A stretch of DNA of 64,000 nucleotides from assembly GCA_003255065.1 (NCBI GenBank), contig QAOA01001508.1, positions 273,061 through 337,060 of the forward strand. Direction: 5' to 3'. A program made the position numbers and the translations under genes. Of this stretch, positions 1-11,356 are shown one piece after another. The stretch comes from Cercis canadensis (lineage: Eukaryota; Streptophyta; Magnoliopsida; Fabales; Fabaceae). The notes beneath the pieces are model-generated. The model saw nothing but the letters and a program-made list of their open reading frames with translations. It was not told the origin of the DNA and ran no database searches. The first letter of the stretch is position 1; every line of letters starts with the position of its first letter.

Positions 1-89
1 TTTTTGTTTTTCTAACTTGAGCATGCATATATTTTCGAGTGCTTTGACTACTAGAATCAAAACGGTTTATCAGTTCTTTGTTGTTGAAG

Positions 90-1363
90 GTTTCTCAATC
101 CCTTGGTTTTGGGAGATTATCCTGAGGTAATAAGAAAAAGTGCTGGCTCAAGACTTCCTTCTTTCACCAAAACTGAATCAAATCTTGTCAAGGGCTCAAT
201 TGACTTCTTAGGACTAAACTATTACAACGTATTATATATTAAGAACAATCCCAGCAGCCTGCCCAGGGAGTACAGAGACGTAACGGCTGATATTGCTGCA
301 GAAATGAGAGGTACGTTTAAAGCTGTTGTTATGTGAAGCCAAGATATTCATTGGCCAAGAGATTTCACCAATCATTCTATAGCCAAATTTTGTGTTGCAA
401 TTATACAAGTCCTTTAAATATAAATAGCTCTTGGTACAACTAATTAAAGTCATGCTGGTTCTAGCAGGTATTCAAAATGATACCTCTACAATTGAGGTAA
501 GAGTCATCCTCCTCTCTACCTTTTGTTTGGATATGGTGAAATTGAGGTAGTAATTTTGAAATGAAGTATTTGAAATGAACTTTGATATGATACTTAATAG
601 ATACATTATCATGAGATAATATATCAATACACGTATGATGCTTTAACTTTTTTTTAATTCTCTTTTTCTCATTTTCTTCATTAACATTTATTTCCCCAAC
701 AAAACCGGTGGAACTTCATTGCTTACCTCTAACGTGCTGGTTGGTATAGTTTCCAATTACACCCTGGGGTCTGCAAGAGTTGTTGGAGTTCTTCAAGCAA
801 GCTTACGGCAGTGTTCCTATTTACATCCATGACAATGGTAACAATCTCTCTGAATCCCTCTCATTAATATTTCGAAAGCATTTTATAGTAGCATAAGAAG
901 CCATTGGACTTTGCAGACCAAAAAAACACAACGAAATTCTTCATTGGATAACTATACAAGAGTGGAGTACCTACAAGGGCACATTGGAGCAATGCTTGAT
1001 GCACTGAGGTACAAGTTTATACAATATTAGTCGTCATTTCATAGAGTTGGTTCTAAATCTGTCTACGATGTCTTACCATGATCTTCATTCTAGCCAAATA
1101 TATTCTAATCGAAATGCCTTTTCGTTTACTGTTTACATATTCAAAGGAATGGATCAAATGTGAGAGGCTATTTTGTATGGTCCTTTGTGGATGAGCTCGA
1201 GTTATTAGGTGGATATGAAACAAGCTTTGGCCTATATTACATTGGTTTGGATGATCCGGATTTGATAAGACAACCTAAGCTCTCTGCTAAATGGTATTCA
1301 CATTTTTTGAGCAAGAGGAAAACGATAACCATAGAACCTGAGAAGAATTCATTTGCACTTTAA
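90..1363 (+). pseudogene. Glycoside hydrolase family 1 beta-glucosidase, 3' half, probably inactive
   Basis: The last exons of a plant GH1 beta-glucosidase (BGLU11-like clade) are visible; the 5' exons lie outside the window. Exons: 90-310 (FLNPLVLGDYPEV and DFLGLNYYNV, classic GH1 blocks), about 457-496 (IQNDTSTIE), 750-837 (TPWGLQELLEFFKQAYG then IYIHDNG), 917-1008 and 1147-1363 ([19 protein letters not shown], then the C-terminus). In this family the catalytic nucleophile is the Glu of the T/H-E-N-G motif; here it is Asp (IHDNG). The exon at 917 holds a run of seven A and reads on only if one base is dropped relative to the phase left by the previous exon, so a frameshift is likely. Known GH1 enzymes hydrolyse beta-glucosides in vacuole, ER or apoplast. 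The GH1 identity is sure; loss of function is inferred from two independent lesions. Confidence 0.8.
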
Positions 1364-1516
1364 AATTTCTCTTATCAGAATAACATCATGTTAAGAGACG
1401 TATTACACACCTGCATCATTGATTCTATTGTTCAATTGATATATTGGAAGGATTACAAGGTGTAAACAAATTTAAAATTCTCATGTTTGGTATAACAATT
1501 AGAAGTTAGCTTACAT

Positions 1517-2767
1517 TGAAAGATATTCATTTTGCAGTTAGCAATTATGAATTTCTTTTTCTTTTTCTTTTTTTAACTCATGTATAGTTTTCTTTTTTCA
1601 GCAGACAATTTCACTCATTTAATCTTTTTTTTTTTTTGTGTCTAAATAATATTTGTAAGTAATGTTATTTTTATAACTAATAATCCTTTTAAACAAAATA
1701 AATAAAATTTATACTTTTTACTTAGTTAGATTTACCATATTTGTATTTTAGTTTTAAAATTTACTTATATTAACCTAAAAATTAAAGTGAACACAAGTGG
1801 CACTATAATATTTTTCAGTTTTTCACCATAAAAAGGGAAACCTCTTTGCCTATATAAGAACATTTAAATTAGGCTCAACTGACTAATAGATTATTGCTTG
1901 TTGTTACTTCTTGTTAAGTGGCTTTTAAGTACAATTAAGCCTCTCGATAAAGACTGAGACATGCCCTGATTTTGGAGTAAAGTAACTTTTTCTCATCCTA
2001 AATTTTTGTTTATAAAAAGAAAAATAAGCTTAATTACAATTTTAAGATTTGTTTGCTGTAGCCATTTCTAGTTTCCATTTCACTGAAGACAAAAAATAAG
2101 GCAGGAAACATACTTCGTTTAAATAATGAAAATATTTTCTATGAAATAATTGGCTAAAATCTGGCCTTTCATTTTGCCAGCAACCATGATCGTTCAAACT
2201 GCATAATGTTTTCTGCAAATTCAGTTGGGTAATTCCTCTTTTACCCCCATCAGTTGTTGCCATGTGGTGAGCTTGTCTAGGTGTGAGAATTGGCATCCCA
2301 TTGTGACCACTGCTTTTGGGTTTAGTTATATTCCTAATTTCGGCAATCGGATTGACAGTGGTAAAGAACTTGATCTTTCGAGTGTCGTGCCTACTGCAAC
2401 TGTTATCCTCCAAATTGGAGTAGCTGGTAGAGTAGGAGGAGGCAAGTGCTTGGAATGGGCTTGGTTGTAGTCCTGTGGAGGGCAACAAAGTCATTGACAA
2501 TGCTTGTGTTTACCTTATTTCTTTTGCTTAATAAGCAAATTTTAAAGCTAAAATACAAATATCCAAGTCTAATTAAGTATAAATTTGATTTCTTTTCTTA
2601 AAAAGATTCTTAGTCATAAAATAATATTACTTTCAAATATTATTTATTCAAAAAAAAATTAATGAGTGAAATGGTCAACTGAAAGAAAAAAAAAAAAACA
2701 AAACACGAGTTTAAAAAAGATAAAAAAAGAAACTCGTAATTGCTAATTGCAAAATGGATGTCTTTCA
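1517..2767. mobile_element. Foldback/Mutator-like DNA element with ~250-bp terminal inverted repeats
   Basis: Positions 1517-1770 and 2526-2767 are inverted copies of each other along their whole length, with small indels and T/A-run differences. Outer ends read TGAAAGATATTCATTTTGC on the left and, complemented, TGAAAGACATCCATTTTGC on the right. Long TIRs of this size are typical of Mutator-like (MULE) or foldback DNA transposons. I could not find a clean 9-bp target-site duplication, so the superfamily is uncertain. The core, 1771-2525, is unlike the arms: it has higher GC and an open frame of 152 codons on the minus strand (2042-2500) overlapping an 81-codon frame on the plus strand. No transposase is recognisable. 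It may be a non-autonomous element carrying a captured gene piece. Confidence 0.65.
2042..2500 (-). CDS. Unidentified open frame inside the long-TIR element
   Basis: A 152-codon frame lying in the core of the inverted-repeat element. It contains hydrophilic, Ser/Thr-rich sequence with no motif I recognise (for example KPKSSGHNGMPILTPRQ near its middle). The base composition is less AT-rich than the arms, which fits an exon taken from elsewhere, but the opposite strand is also open for 81 codons at 2225-2470, so the coding strand is not settled. It could equally be chance. No function is proposed. Confidence 0.2.
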   Translation of the reverse strand: MSMTLLPSTGLQPSPFQALASSYSTSYSNLEDNSCSRHDTRKIKFFTTVNPIAEIRNITKPKSSGHNGMPILTPRQAHHMATTDGGKRGITQLNLQKTLCSLNDHGCWQNERPDFSQLFHRKYFHYLNEVCFLPYFLSSVKWKLEMATANKS

Positions 2768-4879
2768 TAGAGGGTTTGAAGTCAATTTGGCAGTTAACTC
2801 CTAAGGGATGAGGAAGAGATCTACATCTACCTATAGCTTAACTAATAAGCTGTAGGCAGATTTAAGCATCATAATGATAAAGGACAAATGGAGCTACATA
2901 AGGATTAGCATAGGAACCAGGTATCCCTAAATATAGTATCAAGTTGGAAAGAAGGTATCCATGGAGCTTCAAAAAGTCAAAGATCAGGAGGTCTGGTGAG
3001 CTCAAGTATAAATTTCAAAAAAATTCAACTGCAAAAAAGAAGTTAAAAGTTATATGAAGTTGTTTTATATATTCAAATTGGGGTAACCATTGGTCCATTG
3101 AGCTTATTTCCATTGAATAGAAGATTGTGGTGGGGACAACTGATCTAACCAATAGTTTCTGCCATATTTATTTACATCTTGTACATTATATGTGTAAATA
3201 GTACTTTTATGTGTAAATAATTGACTTAATCTTCTAAAACATCCTAAAACTTGAAACTGGTGCTTAGAGACATTTTTACCTTTGCATATGTACGACATAG
3301 ACAACTACCAACTAGAACAATAAATGCTATATAAAAAACACAGTGCTACGAATCAAAGCCAATACATGTTTAACACTTTTTACAACTGCTAAGGCTTCAT
3401 TTAACACTTGAATAAGATAAGTTTCTGATTAGGCTGTTGATTTATTAATTAACTTTGACATGGACACATAATCAGTGACATAGACACCACATAAAAGCTT
3501 TCAAATCAGTCAACTTTCATACCACATATGCACAGGCATTAAGTTTGTTTTCCATGAAAATTTTAAGTTAAAAGAGGAACTAGGAAGTTGAAAGATCACG
3601 GGGATTGAGTTTTTCCTATTAGGATACAATTGGTATTCAGAATTTTGTTGAAGATATATTAGAATTTATATTGGTGAGGGAAAATACTAAATATAGAAAG
3701 AAACTGGTTTCCCATTCACACTTGTTAGACATAGAGATTTGTAATGGATATGCTACCTATCATTCAGTAGTCATTTTTCTGAATGATAAATGGTGGCCCG
3801 CCCCGTTCACACTTGAACTGGCTGAGCTTCAAGAACCAAAAAGTTTGTGCTCTATCCAAACCAAACCATGAAAAATTGTTATTCCAAAGATATTCACTTT
3901 ATGAGGTTAATTCGTGCTCATCATCTTGAACATGGAAAACTTATAAGCAATACAGGAAACATATGCCAAAAAAGAGATTTGATTTGACCCTGTTAAATTC
4001 AAATTTTGTTAACAATTTAAGGATGCAACCCATATTATGTAACTCAATTTTTTGAGATTTTCACAATGGTACCAAAATCAAAAGTTCGTTCTGCTTCAAA
4101 CTCCCAATAATTTTTATTTTTTTTTCATTTTTACCCACCCATATGGGTGATCTATTAATGGTGAATGAATTTAGATATCCGGCTAGATAAAAGTTGCCAG
4201 CTTTGATATTTTGGGATGAGTCACACTGTTGGATTGAGTTGAAATTTTGTAAGGAGATTCGCAATACGTAGCGCTTTAATTTGAAAGATGAGATTGTGAA
4301 TTAAAGAACTTTACACTTCGAACTAGACCTGAGAAATTTTGACTCAAAGACGAAAAGTCTAAAATTGTACATTTTATATATATAGAAGGACTAAATTATT
4401 TACTGTTAAACAAGAGGAACCAAAAAATTTAAGTTGTTAAATAAGAAAACAAAAATTACAATGAAGCCAATATTTTATAAATTCTAAATGGTCACTTGCG
4501 TGGAAGGTGGTGTGTGATAGTCTAAACTGCATGTGTTTTTTAAAAGAAAATAAGGTTTCAAAGGAGGTTTGGTCCACGTGTAAGAAATTCGAACTCCTTA
4601 CTTACATAGTAAGGGTCTTTGCTTTGGAAAATATTTTCTTACTTTCATTTTTAGTTTTTATTTCTGAAAATATATTTTTATTTTCAGTTTCTAAGTTTCA
4701 GGAAACATGTTTGATTTGCAAAATTGAAAATTGTTTCTAGAAAACGAAAACACATTTAGTATGAAAATTTTAAAAAATGAAAATTATGAAAACACGTTTA
4801 ATTNTTGTAAACCCCAATTCTAGGATTCATCTTTTTGTTGGGCAAGAGAAAGAGTGCAGCGGTGTGAAGAGGAATTTCA

Positions 4880-5233
4880 ATGGCAAAACTTTTTGTGATT
4901 GCATCTGTGGCCATCATGCTCATCCTTCTTAACATGCGGTGGAGATCATCTTTCCAAGGTATGAAACTAATAGCTTATTGCGCTATACCAATAGCCGTGC
5001 CATTGGTTTTATATAACTTGAAAAAAGTTTCACAACTTGTTCAAAAGTCCATGGACCTTGGATTTTTTAAGACACCAAAGAGATCAATATCTGTATCAAG
5101 GCCGAACGTGCAAAATCTGCCACAACTTCTGAAAACGTCACCAACACCAGGGAAATTGGCAATTCTCATCATCATTTATGTTATTTTTGCAACCCTCCAA
5201 GCTTCAGTTCACGAGCAATTCCTTGGTTTTTAG
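4880..5233 (+). CDS. Small multi-pass membrane protein of unknown function, copy 1
   Basis: A 117-residue protein from a single exon, with three likely membrane segments: residues 3-18 (LFVIASVAIMLILLN), about 29-45 (LIAYCAIPIAVPLVLYN) and about 93-108 (LAILIIIYVIFATLQ). Between the second and third lies a basic, Ser/Pro-rich loop (TPKRSISVSRPNVQNLP). I do not recognise the family. It lies just upstream of the LETM1-like gene on the same strand; here only about 220 bp separate its stop from the next ATG. Against copy 2 there are six single-base differences, all transitions: four change an amino acid (S/L, V/M, P/S, T/I) and two are silent. This is a weak sign of purifying selection at best, so real protein-coding status is not certain. 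Confidence 0.5.
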   Translation: MAKLFVIASVAIMLILLNMRWRSSFQGMKLIAYCAIPIAVPLVLYNLKKVSQLVQKSMDLGFFKTPKRSISVSRPNVQNLPQLLKTSPTPGKLAILIIIYVIFATLQASVHEQFLGF

Positions 5234-5455
5234 TTTTCTTTTCTTTTTCAGACGGTGACTTGGCTAGCATAGTTCTCTTTCATTCAACGTTTATTCTTCT
5301 TACTTCTTAGTGTTATTTTAAATTAATATAAGTTTAATTTGCTCTTTTTTTTTTCATTATTGTAAATTGCATTTGGAGACTTATTTATAAGACTATAAAT
5401 TAAGTAGAGATTGACTTCTTATCTATTCTCTCCCTCTCTCTCCCTCCCTCCCTCC

Positions 5456-8400
5456 ATGGCAACGCTCAAAGCTTCAGCCTTTTATGTGTTCGATGGCTCC
5501 TATTTTTCTTTTCTCTTTCTTTACTTTGCCTCCTTCCATGGCTTCCAACTTCACTCTGCAACCACAACAGCTCTTCTACTACTCGTAAGTTCCATCTCTC
5601 TCTGTCTCTGTTTAAGTCACTTGGAAAATGTTGATATGGTTCAAAATGTGCTGTGCTTGGTTTTTGTTTGGATTTTCCTTTTGGGGTGAAGTATTCGTTT
5701 TCAAAAAGGTATTATAACCCAATTTATCATGCGAAAGAAATAAGCATTGCAATAAATTCAACCCGTCAGTTTCATGGCCAAAAAACCATCAGTTTCAAGC
5801 CCATTCTTGTTTTGTTAAGAGGAAAAATTGAAGCTTGGAAATGATTACAGAAAATAAGTAACTAAAGTAATTTTTCAGTTTTGATGCTGCGGTAGTCCTC
5901 ATTATTTGGTATTATAAATTCTTAATATCCTTTCTGTTTTATTAAGGAATTGAACCTCTCTTATTTCATATTAAGGTATTATCCCCTCGCTCAATATATT
6001 AAATCTTTACCATCAATAACCAACAATCCCCTAAATTATGACTCACCAGCTAATTGCATGGTGGCAGCTTCTAAGAATTATATATTTTGTTTTTTTTAAT
6101 TCTTTTTATGATGCTTGCCAAAAAGGAAATAATTCTTATTATGATAATTCAATATTATGCCAATCAAGAATAGTTCATTAACTGAGTGGCATACTCTCTT
6201 GTCTGAGCAAGGGATGGATGCTCAGTTCAAGAGCAAAACCCCATTCAGATATTGAGTTGCATATCACTGCTATAAAGCAGAAAGGAAGAAGTTATATTAA
6301 TATAATAGTTATTAGATGAATCGGGTAGTAGCTTGCTATTTTGTGTCACTAGTTTCAAACTTTCATATAATACCTTTTTCTGGTTTATGTGATGTTATTG
6401 GTGTTTGCACCATATGCATTTACAACATGGTATCTAAGTAATTTATGAAAGGTTGATGCATCCACTGTTTACTGCAACCGAAGATCTTTTGGATTAGATA
6501 ACAGAAAAAAGACCATAGCCAATGCCCTACTACAGTCCAATTTCCATGCAACAGAAGAGAGAAACAGTGGCGCTTGGAATAATAGTGTTTCAATTGGATC
6601 TTTATCTAGATGTTACGCCTCCTTGAGGAGGTGTTCATCATCGGCAGTATCAACTAAAGATTCCTTTGCTTGCACTGATCAAAGTAAGGAGGAAAATGAG
6701 GGTGCTCATGATGCAACCAGTAGTCAGGAGATGGAATTTAATAACGTGAATTGTGTGGTATGGGTATTGCATGAATCTGCTAGGAGCTTTTCCCAAGCAG
6801 TTGAGTCCCTTAGATTAGCAGGGAGTGGTCCAGAGCTTACAATGGCTTGGCTTGGGAAGGATGTGAATGAATGGCATAGACGCATTGCTTATCAGGTATC
6901 TGCAACAGTATGTTCTTTTGTTAACAAATATGTACTTATCTCCTCTGATTTCATATTGATATTGCTAGCCATACAAATTTGTGATATAAGAATTTTAACA
7001 AGTAGATACATGTTTTTATTTCATGCATATACTTATATTCTGCCTTGAGAAATTATCATAGAGAAATTAGTTGACTTGAGGTGAAAAATTGTTATTTAGG
7101 TCCTGGATTTAATAGAAAACTAGAATGTAACTCATAACATGCCTAAACAGGTAGCAGTTTACGCTTTGTTGAAAACAGCAATTGATGTGGAGATATTGCT
7201 TTCGCATGAAAGACAGAATGAATTCTCCCCTGTTAAAGAGATGTAAGTCTTGGCTGTTTCTTCTTGCATGTTTGACAAAAAANGAGAAATTATCATAGAG
7301 AAATTAGTTGACTTGAGGTGAAAAATTGTTATTTAGTTCCTGGATTTAATAGAAAACTAGAATGTAACTCATAACATGCCTAAACAGGTAGCAGTTTACG
7401 CTTTGTTGAAAACAGCACTTGATGTGGAGATATTGCTTTCGCATGAAAGACAGAATGAATTCTCCCCTGTTAAAGAGATGTAAGTCTTGGCTGTTTCTTC
7501 TTGCATGTTTGACAAAAAAACATTTATACCAGAGGTTGTCTATTTGTAAACAATAACATTGACTGATTTGTGAGAGATATAACACAGTTAGACTTATAGA
7601 AACTTCCTTGGACTTGTAGGATAATTGTGACTCAGAGCATATGATGTTTTTTACTCTTTCTAAGTTTACTGAACAAGTCATCAATTTTTATAGTATTAAA
7701 CAGTCATATACTGATGGTATAAGCATTGCTCGAATCTGACTTATCATTCATTTGCTTGTTTCAGTTTGACCCCATTAATAAATCCGGTGGGAGAGAACAT
7801 TGAAAGCCAACTGAAAATGAAGCATTCTAACTTGGTACAGTGGTTTAGAGTCTCTGAAATGCCACGTATAGCAGGATATTTTACTCCTCTTCTAAAGAAG
7901 TGGTCCATGGAATATGCAGGGAGGTCTGCTTGAACCTTCCTTGTTTCCAGCATCATTTATTTAATTCTTGGATTTACTTCTTCTTCTTCTTCCTTTTTTT
8001 ATTTTACTTGTCAATATATCATCTCTTTGCATAGACTTGACATCCAAAGTAAGTAGGAAATTCAGCGGTGTTGCAGGAATTATCGTGGCTATAACCTGCT
8101 GCACTGCAGTGGTGAAATTGGGTTCTGGGAAGCTTTGCTGCCCCTTATTCATATCTCAACTCAAGGATGTGTTAGTCAAGTTCATGGATTTTTCTCTCAA
8201 TCTTGCATCAGTGGAGAAGTTGCACCAATTAGCAACTGAGGCAGGATTTGAGCTGGACTTCTTGTCCCATTTTGGTAGGAAGATTCTGCCGAGTGAGAAA
8301 GTTGAGGACCTAGAGTTTTGGATTGGGTTAGCGCATGAGAAAATCTTGAAAGCTTTCCAGGAAGAAAGCATCGTTTTAAACAAGCTGAACCTTCAGCACA

Positions 8401-11135
8401 AGGTCAACTTACAGATATATAATCTAATTTCACAATCTACTCATGCAGAAATTCAGAGTTTCATAGTATTCAACTTGAGTATAATATTTACTTAAGAAAC
8501 CTGTCTTGTCAACAACGAATCCCAGCAACGTAAAGGCACATATTCTTTTTTACCAAAGTTATGTCCTGTTATCTGAAGCACATCTTAGATAAAGAGAATT
8601 TTTTTTTGTTTCTTTGTCAGTGTCGTTCTCATTTTGAATGTCACAAAAAGAAGTTATCCTAGTCATGTTTCTTGTGATCATGGGCCTCACTAAGTACATG
8701 ATCCTATTCCTATTAATGTCTTCTTATTTTCTTGGTGTAGCAGTCATGTAAAAATTTTCCTTCTGCATTCAAGTAGTTGTTTATGGTTTAAATCTTTTAC
8801 AGATTCAATCAGATAGCTTGGCCACTTTGGGACTTTTTGCATATCTTGGAAGAAGGACTAGAACATTTTTGTCAGCAATGGGCATTAAGGATGTTGATGA
8901 AATGGTTAAGGACTTCCTCAGGTAGCATATTGCTTGTTTGTTTCATTTTAAATGTTTAAATCATTAAAATACTGACAGTGAAAGTCCAATGCTTTGGTTG
9001 AAGTTACTTGGAATGTGGCACCGTTTTCGTTTATCCAGAGTTTGCCTCCATCCCACTATATCAACTTTTCATGGAGGTTAATTTCTGTTAATTCTGCTGA
9101 ATGCTGATGTTAAGTGCTTTCTCCCTTGATGTCAAATGTCGTGCAATCCTAGCTGCTATTGTCTTTCAGGTAGTAACTGATGAAATAGGTTGGCTTGATT
9201 TTTATGGCTCATATGTTCAAATAAATCGTCGAGAGAAAAGGTCAAAAAATAGTCCCCGTCAGGCAGAGAAAGAGATAGTTTTATCGGTAGTGTTTACTGT
9301 ATGCTATGATGTTTTCTCTGGGTTTGCCCACTTTAATCGCTCAACTCAACAACCATTGGACACAGCTTTGCTCTCATACCTGCTTCGCAGGTAACTATAT
9401 ATGATCTATATGTCAGAGTTGTACTAATTTAAGTTTCTTTTTCTGCCTAGACTCGCTATCCAGCTTGTATGTCATGTCTTCTTTGTTCACATTCCCAGTC
9501 AGGGCTTACTAAGTATCTGTTTGCAAGATCACTGAGCTGCTTATGACAAGTCACTGTATGTTGGTTTTACTTACTATTACTTTTTCTTGTTGTGAGCTAA
9601 TTTCTAAGAAAAAAATGAAGTAATTTGCTTGCACTTGTGTTCTATTTGTAGTGATGCACTTGTGGAAAATGCAGCCTCTGACACCCCCACATCAATTTTA
9701 GGAAGTAGAACTGGACCCAAGTTATCTTTGGCCTTTGAGGCACAACAAAACTCACCTGATTTAACTGCTGAAGGATGTCCAAAGAGTAATTCTCAAAACA
9801 TTTCTATATTCAAGAAGGTATATTAGATGACACTATTTGTAATAACAATATAACATCGTGCATGATAGATACAATGTTAGGTAGTTTAATAAATTTTTGG
9901 TTCGTAAATAACAATATAACATCATGATAGATACAATGCTAGGTAGTTCAATAAGTTCTTGGTTAATTAAAAGAATTTTTTTTTTTTTTTTAACTGGAGA
10001 TGTTATTTGATGCTGCTATTCGTTCTATAACAATATAACATCATGATAAATACAATGTTAGGTAGTTTAATAAATTCTTGGTTAATTAAAAGAAATTTTT
10101 TTTTTCCAAACTGGAGATGTTATTTGATACTTTTATATGTTCTATACTCACATACAAGTTGACCTCCCTCTGCGTGGATGCTTGCCATAATCCACTCTAT
10201 TCTGCACCAATATAATATTACAAGATCTGATCAAGTAACAAAACTACAAAAAGCAAAAATCTACATTTTTGAAGGTGTTATAACTCATTCTGTGGAACTT
10301 CAGTTTTAGATATTTATAATTTTTTTCTTTAATCATGACTTCGTTTAGGCTCGTCTTTCAGAACGCACAGATAAGGCAACGTTTGGGCAAGGTACCTGCA
10401 TTGATAAATTAAACCTTCCAAATGAAAGTTTTGTCAAGAGATACAGCATCAAGTTCTTTACCACAACCTCTGTAAGATTTGCAATCATATGCTACTAATA
10501 AATATGCAGATTATCAAAAAGTGGAGACGCGAAAACTGCTAAGTTGTTTATAGGACATCTGGCTGGGTACTCGATTGCTCTTCATAGACATCAAGGTTTG
10601 TCTGGAGCTACTTATGAGGCTAGTGCACGGGTACAAGGCTTCAAGAAGGCAAAGAAAGAGAAGAAAAAGAACCTTGGCTGACATCATCAAACTACTTCCA
10701 GTGACAGTTTTAATGCTACTTCCTGTAAGCAATATTTGGTTCTTTATGATTTCAATTCTATTTGATCCTAACTTAAAAAGTTACTTCTTTATTTTTGCAC
10801 TCAAGTTTGCAACTATAATATATGTAAGGGTTACTCAAGGAAGAGGAATGGAAATTAATAACTGGAAGCATCTCATTTCAGGTAACTGCTGTAGGCCATG
10901 CAGCCATGCTAGCAGCAATCAAGAAGTATATGCCATGGTTGGTAATTTTTTTTTGCCTTGGTTATCAAGTTTTTCGTTTATGCTCTCCATTGCTGATAGT
11001 GCTTATTACTGTACGCAGATCCCTTCTCCATATTCTCCAGAGCGTTTGGATGTTGTAAAACAACTAAAGCGAACTAGGGAGATGGATGATCAGTCATGGA
11101 GAAGCCTTGAAGATCCATCGTCAACCATTTCTTGA
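5456..11135 (+). CDS. LETM1-like protein, copy 1 (13 exons, about 736 aa)
   Basis: Organellar LETM1-like membrane protein of the plant-specific kind (I recall At3g11560/At5g06220 as relatives). Exons: 5456-5584, 6452-6895, 7151-7242, 7765-7923, 8066-8402, 8803-8921, 9004-9076, 9170-9390, 9652-9817, 10349-10471, 10554-10724, 10882-10941, 11019-11135; phases agree throughout. The N-terminus is Ser/Arg-rich like a transit peptide. Conserved blocks include WVLHESARSF, ITCCTAVVKLG, LGLFAYLGRRTRTFLSA and VVTDEIGWLDFYG. The C-terminal LETM1 core is RTLADIIKLLPVTVLMLLP, a membrane segment after a basic stretch. LETM1 relatives act in K+/H+ or Ca2+ exchange and ribosome binding in the organelle inner membrane; the role of this branch is unknown. 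A second exon 3 at 7388-7479 is an assembly repeat beside an N at 7283. A CT-rich run sits just 5' of the ATG. Confidence 0.75.
7045..7520. repeat. False direct repeat around a single N (duplicated exon 3)
   Basis: About 235 bp on the left of the N at 7283 recur almost exactly on its right, including a second copy of exon 3 of the LETM1-like gene. Copy 2 of the gene has this stretch once. This is best explained as overlapping contig ends that were joined without merging. Confidence 0.8.
9836..10135. repeat. Intronic tandem repeat, three ~60-bp units
   Basis: In intron 9 of the LETM1-like gene a unit beginning AACAATATAACATC, running through GATAGATACAATG and TTAGGTAGTTTAATAA and ending TTCTTGGTTAATT, occurs at about 9841, 9908 and 10028. 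The last two are followed by poly-T and ACTGGAGATGTTATTTGAT, so a larger unit of about 120 bp is itself doubled. The same array is present in copy 2 at about 19053-19350, so it predates the gene duplication. Confidence 0.75.
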
Positions 11136-11356
11136 GTCATTCTTTTATTTGCTTTAGTCTATATTTTAGTGCGGCACAGCATCATCTTTATAACATTAAA
11201 AGTGACCTCACTGTCTGTTTTCTGTACATAGTTTTCTGCATACACATACACGTTTAAAGGTTAATATGAGTTTGTCACATTAGAATACACAAGTTGATGA
11301 TTAAAAGTCTTGGTCTGTTGTTTGTTTTCCTTACTTTTGTGAAACTCATGTTCTAG

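Larger units (their letters stand above)
1364..4804. other. Intergenic, AT-rich; holds one inverted-repeat element
   Basis: Between the beta-glucosidase remnant and the first duplicated block. Apart from the long-TIR element at 1517-2767, I see no convincing coding exon. Several open frames of 60-80 codons occur but have no recognisable motif or splice structure. An isolated N at 4804 sits exactly where the large duplicated block begins. Confidence 0.6.
4805..11305 (+). repeat. Large tandem duplication, copy 1
   Basis: This 6.5-kb block and 13086-20830 are copies of the same unit: small membrane-protein gene plus LETM1-like gene with 3' UTR. They differ by roughly 2% substitutions plus several indels. 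The left edge of copy 1 coincides with an N at 4804. The right edge is where the copies stop matching, after GATGATTAAA. Copy 2 keeps the 3' flank that is also seen as a fossil near 24.4 kb, so copy 1 probably has the newer right-hand junction. The main differences: about 700 bp absent in copy 1 between the two genes, 19 bp absent before exon 5 in copy 1, and 48 bp absent in exon 9 of copy 2. Confidence 0.85.

Noticed and set aside
5456-5584. Starting the LETM1-like protein at the in-frame-shifted ATG at 5493 or 5538
   Set aside because: Those frames leave the exon in a phase that hits a stop in exon 2, while ATG 5456 joins in phase.
7045-7520. Apparent tandem duplication of an exon in the LETM1-like gene
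   Set aside because: It is centred on an N and absent in the other gene copy, so it is treated as an assembly overlap, not a real exon repeat.
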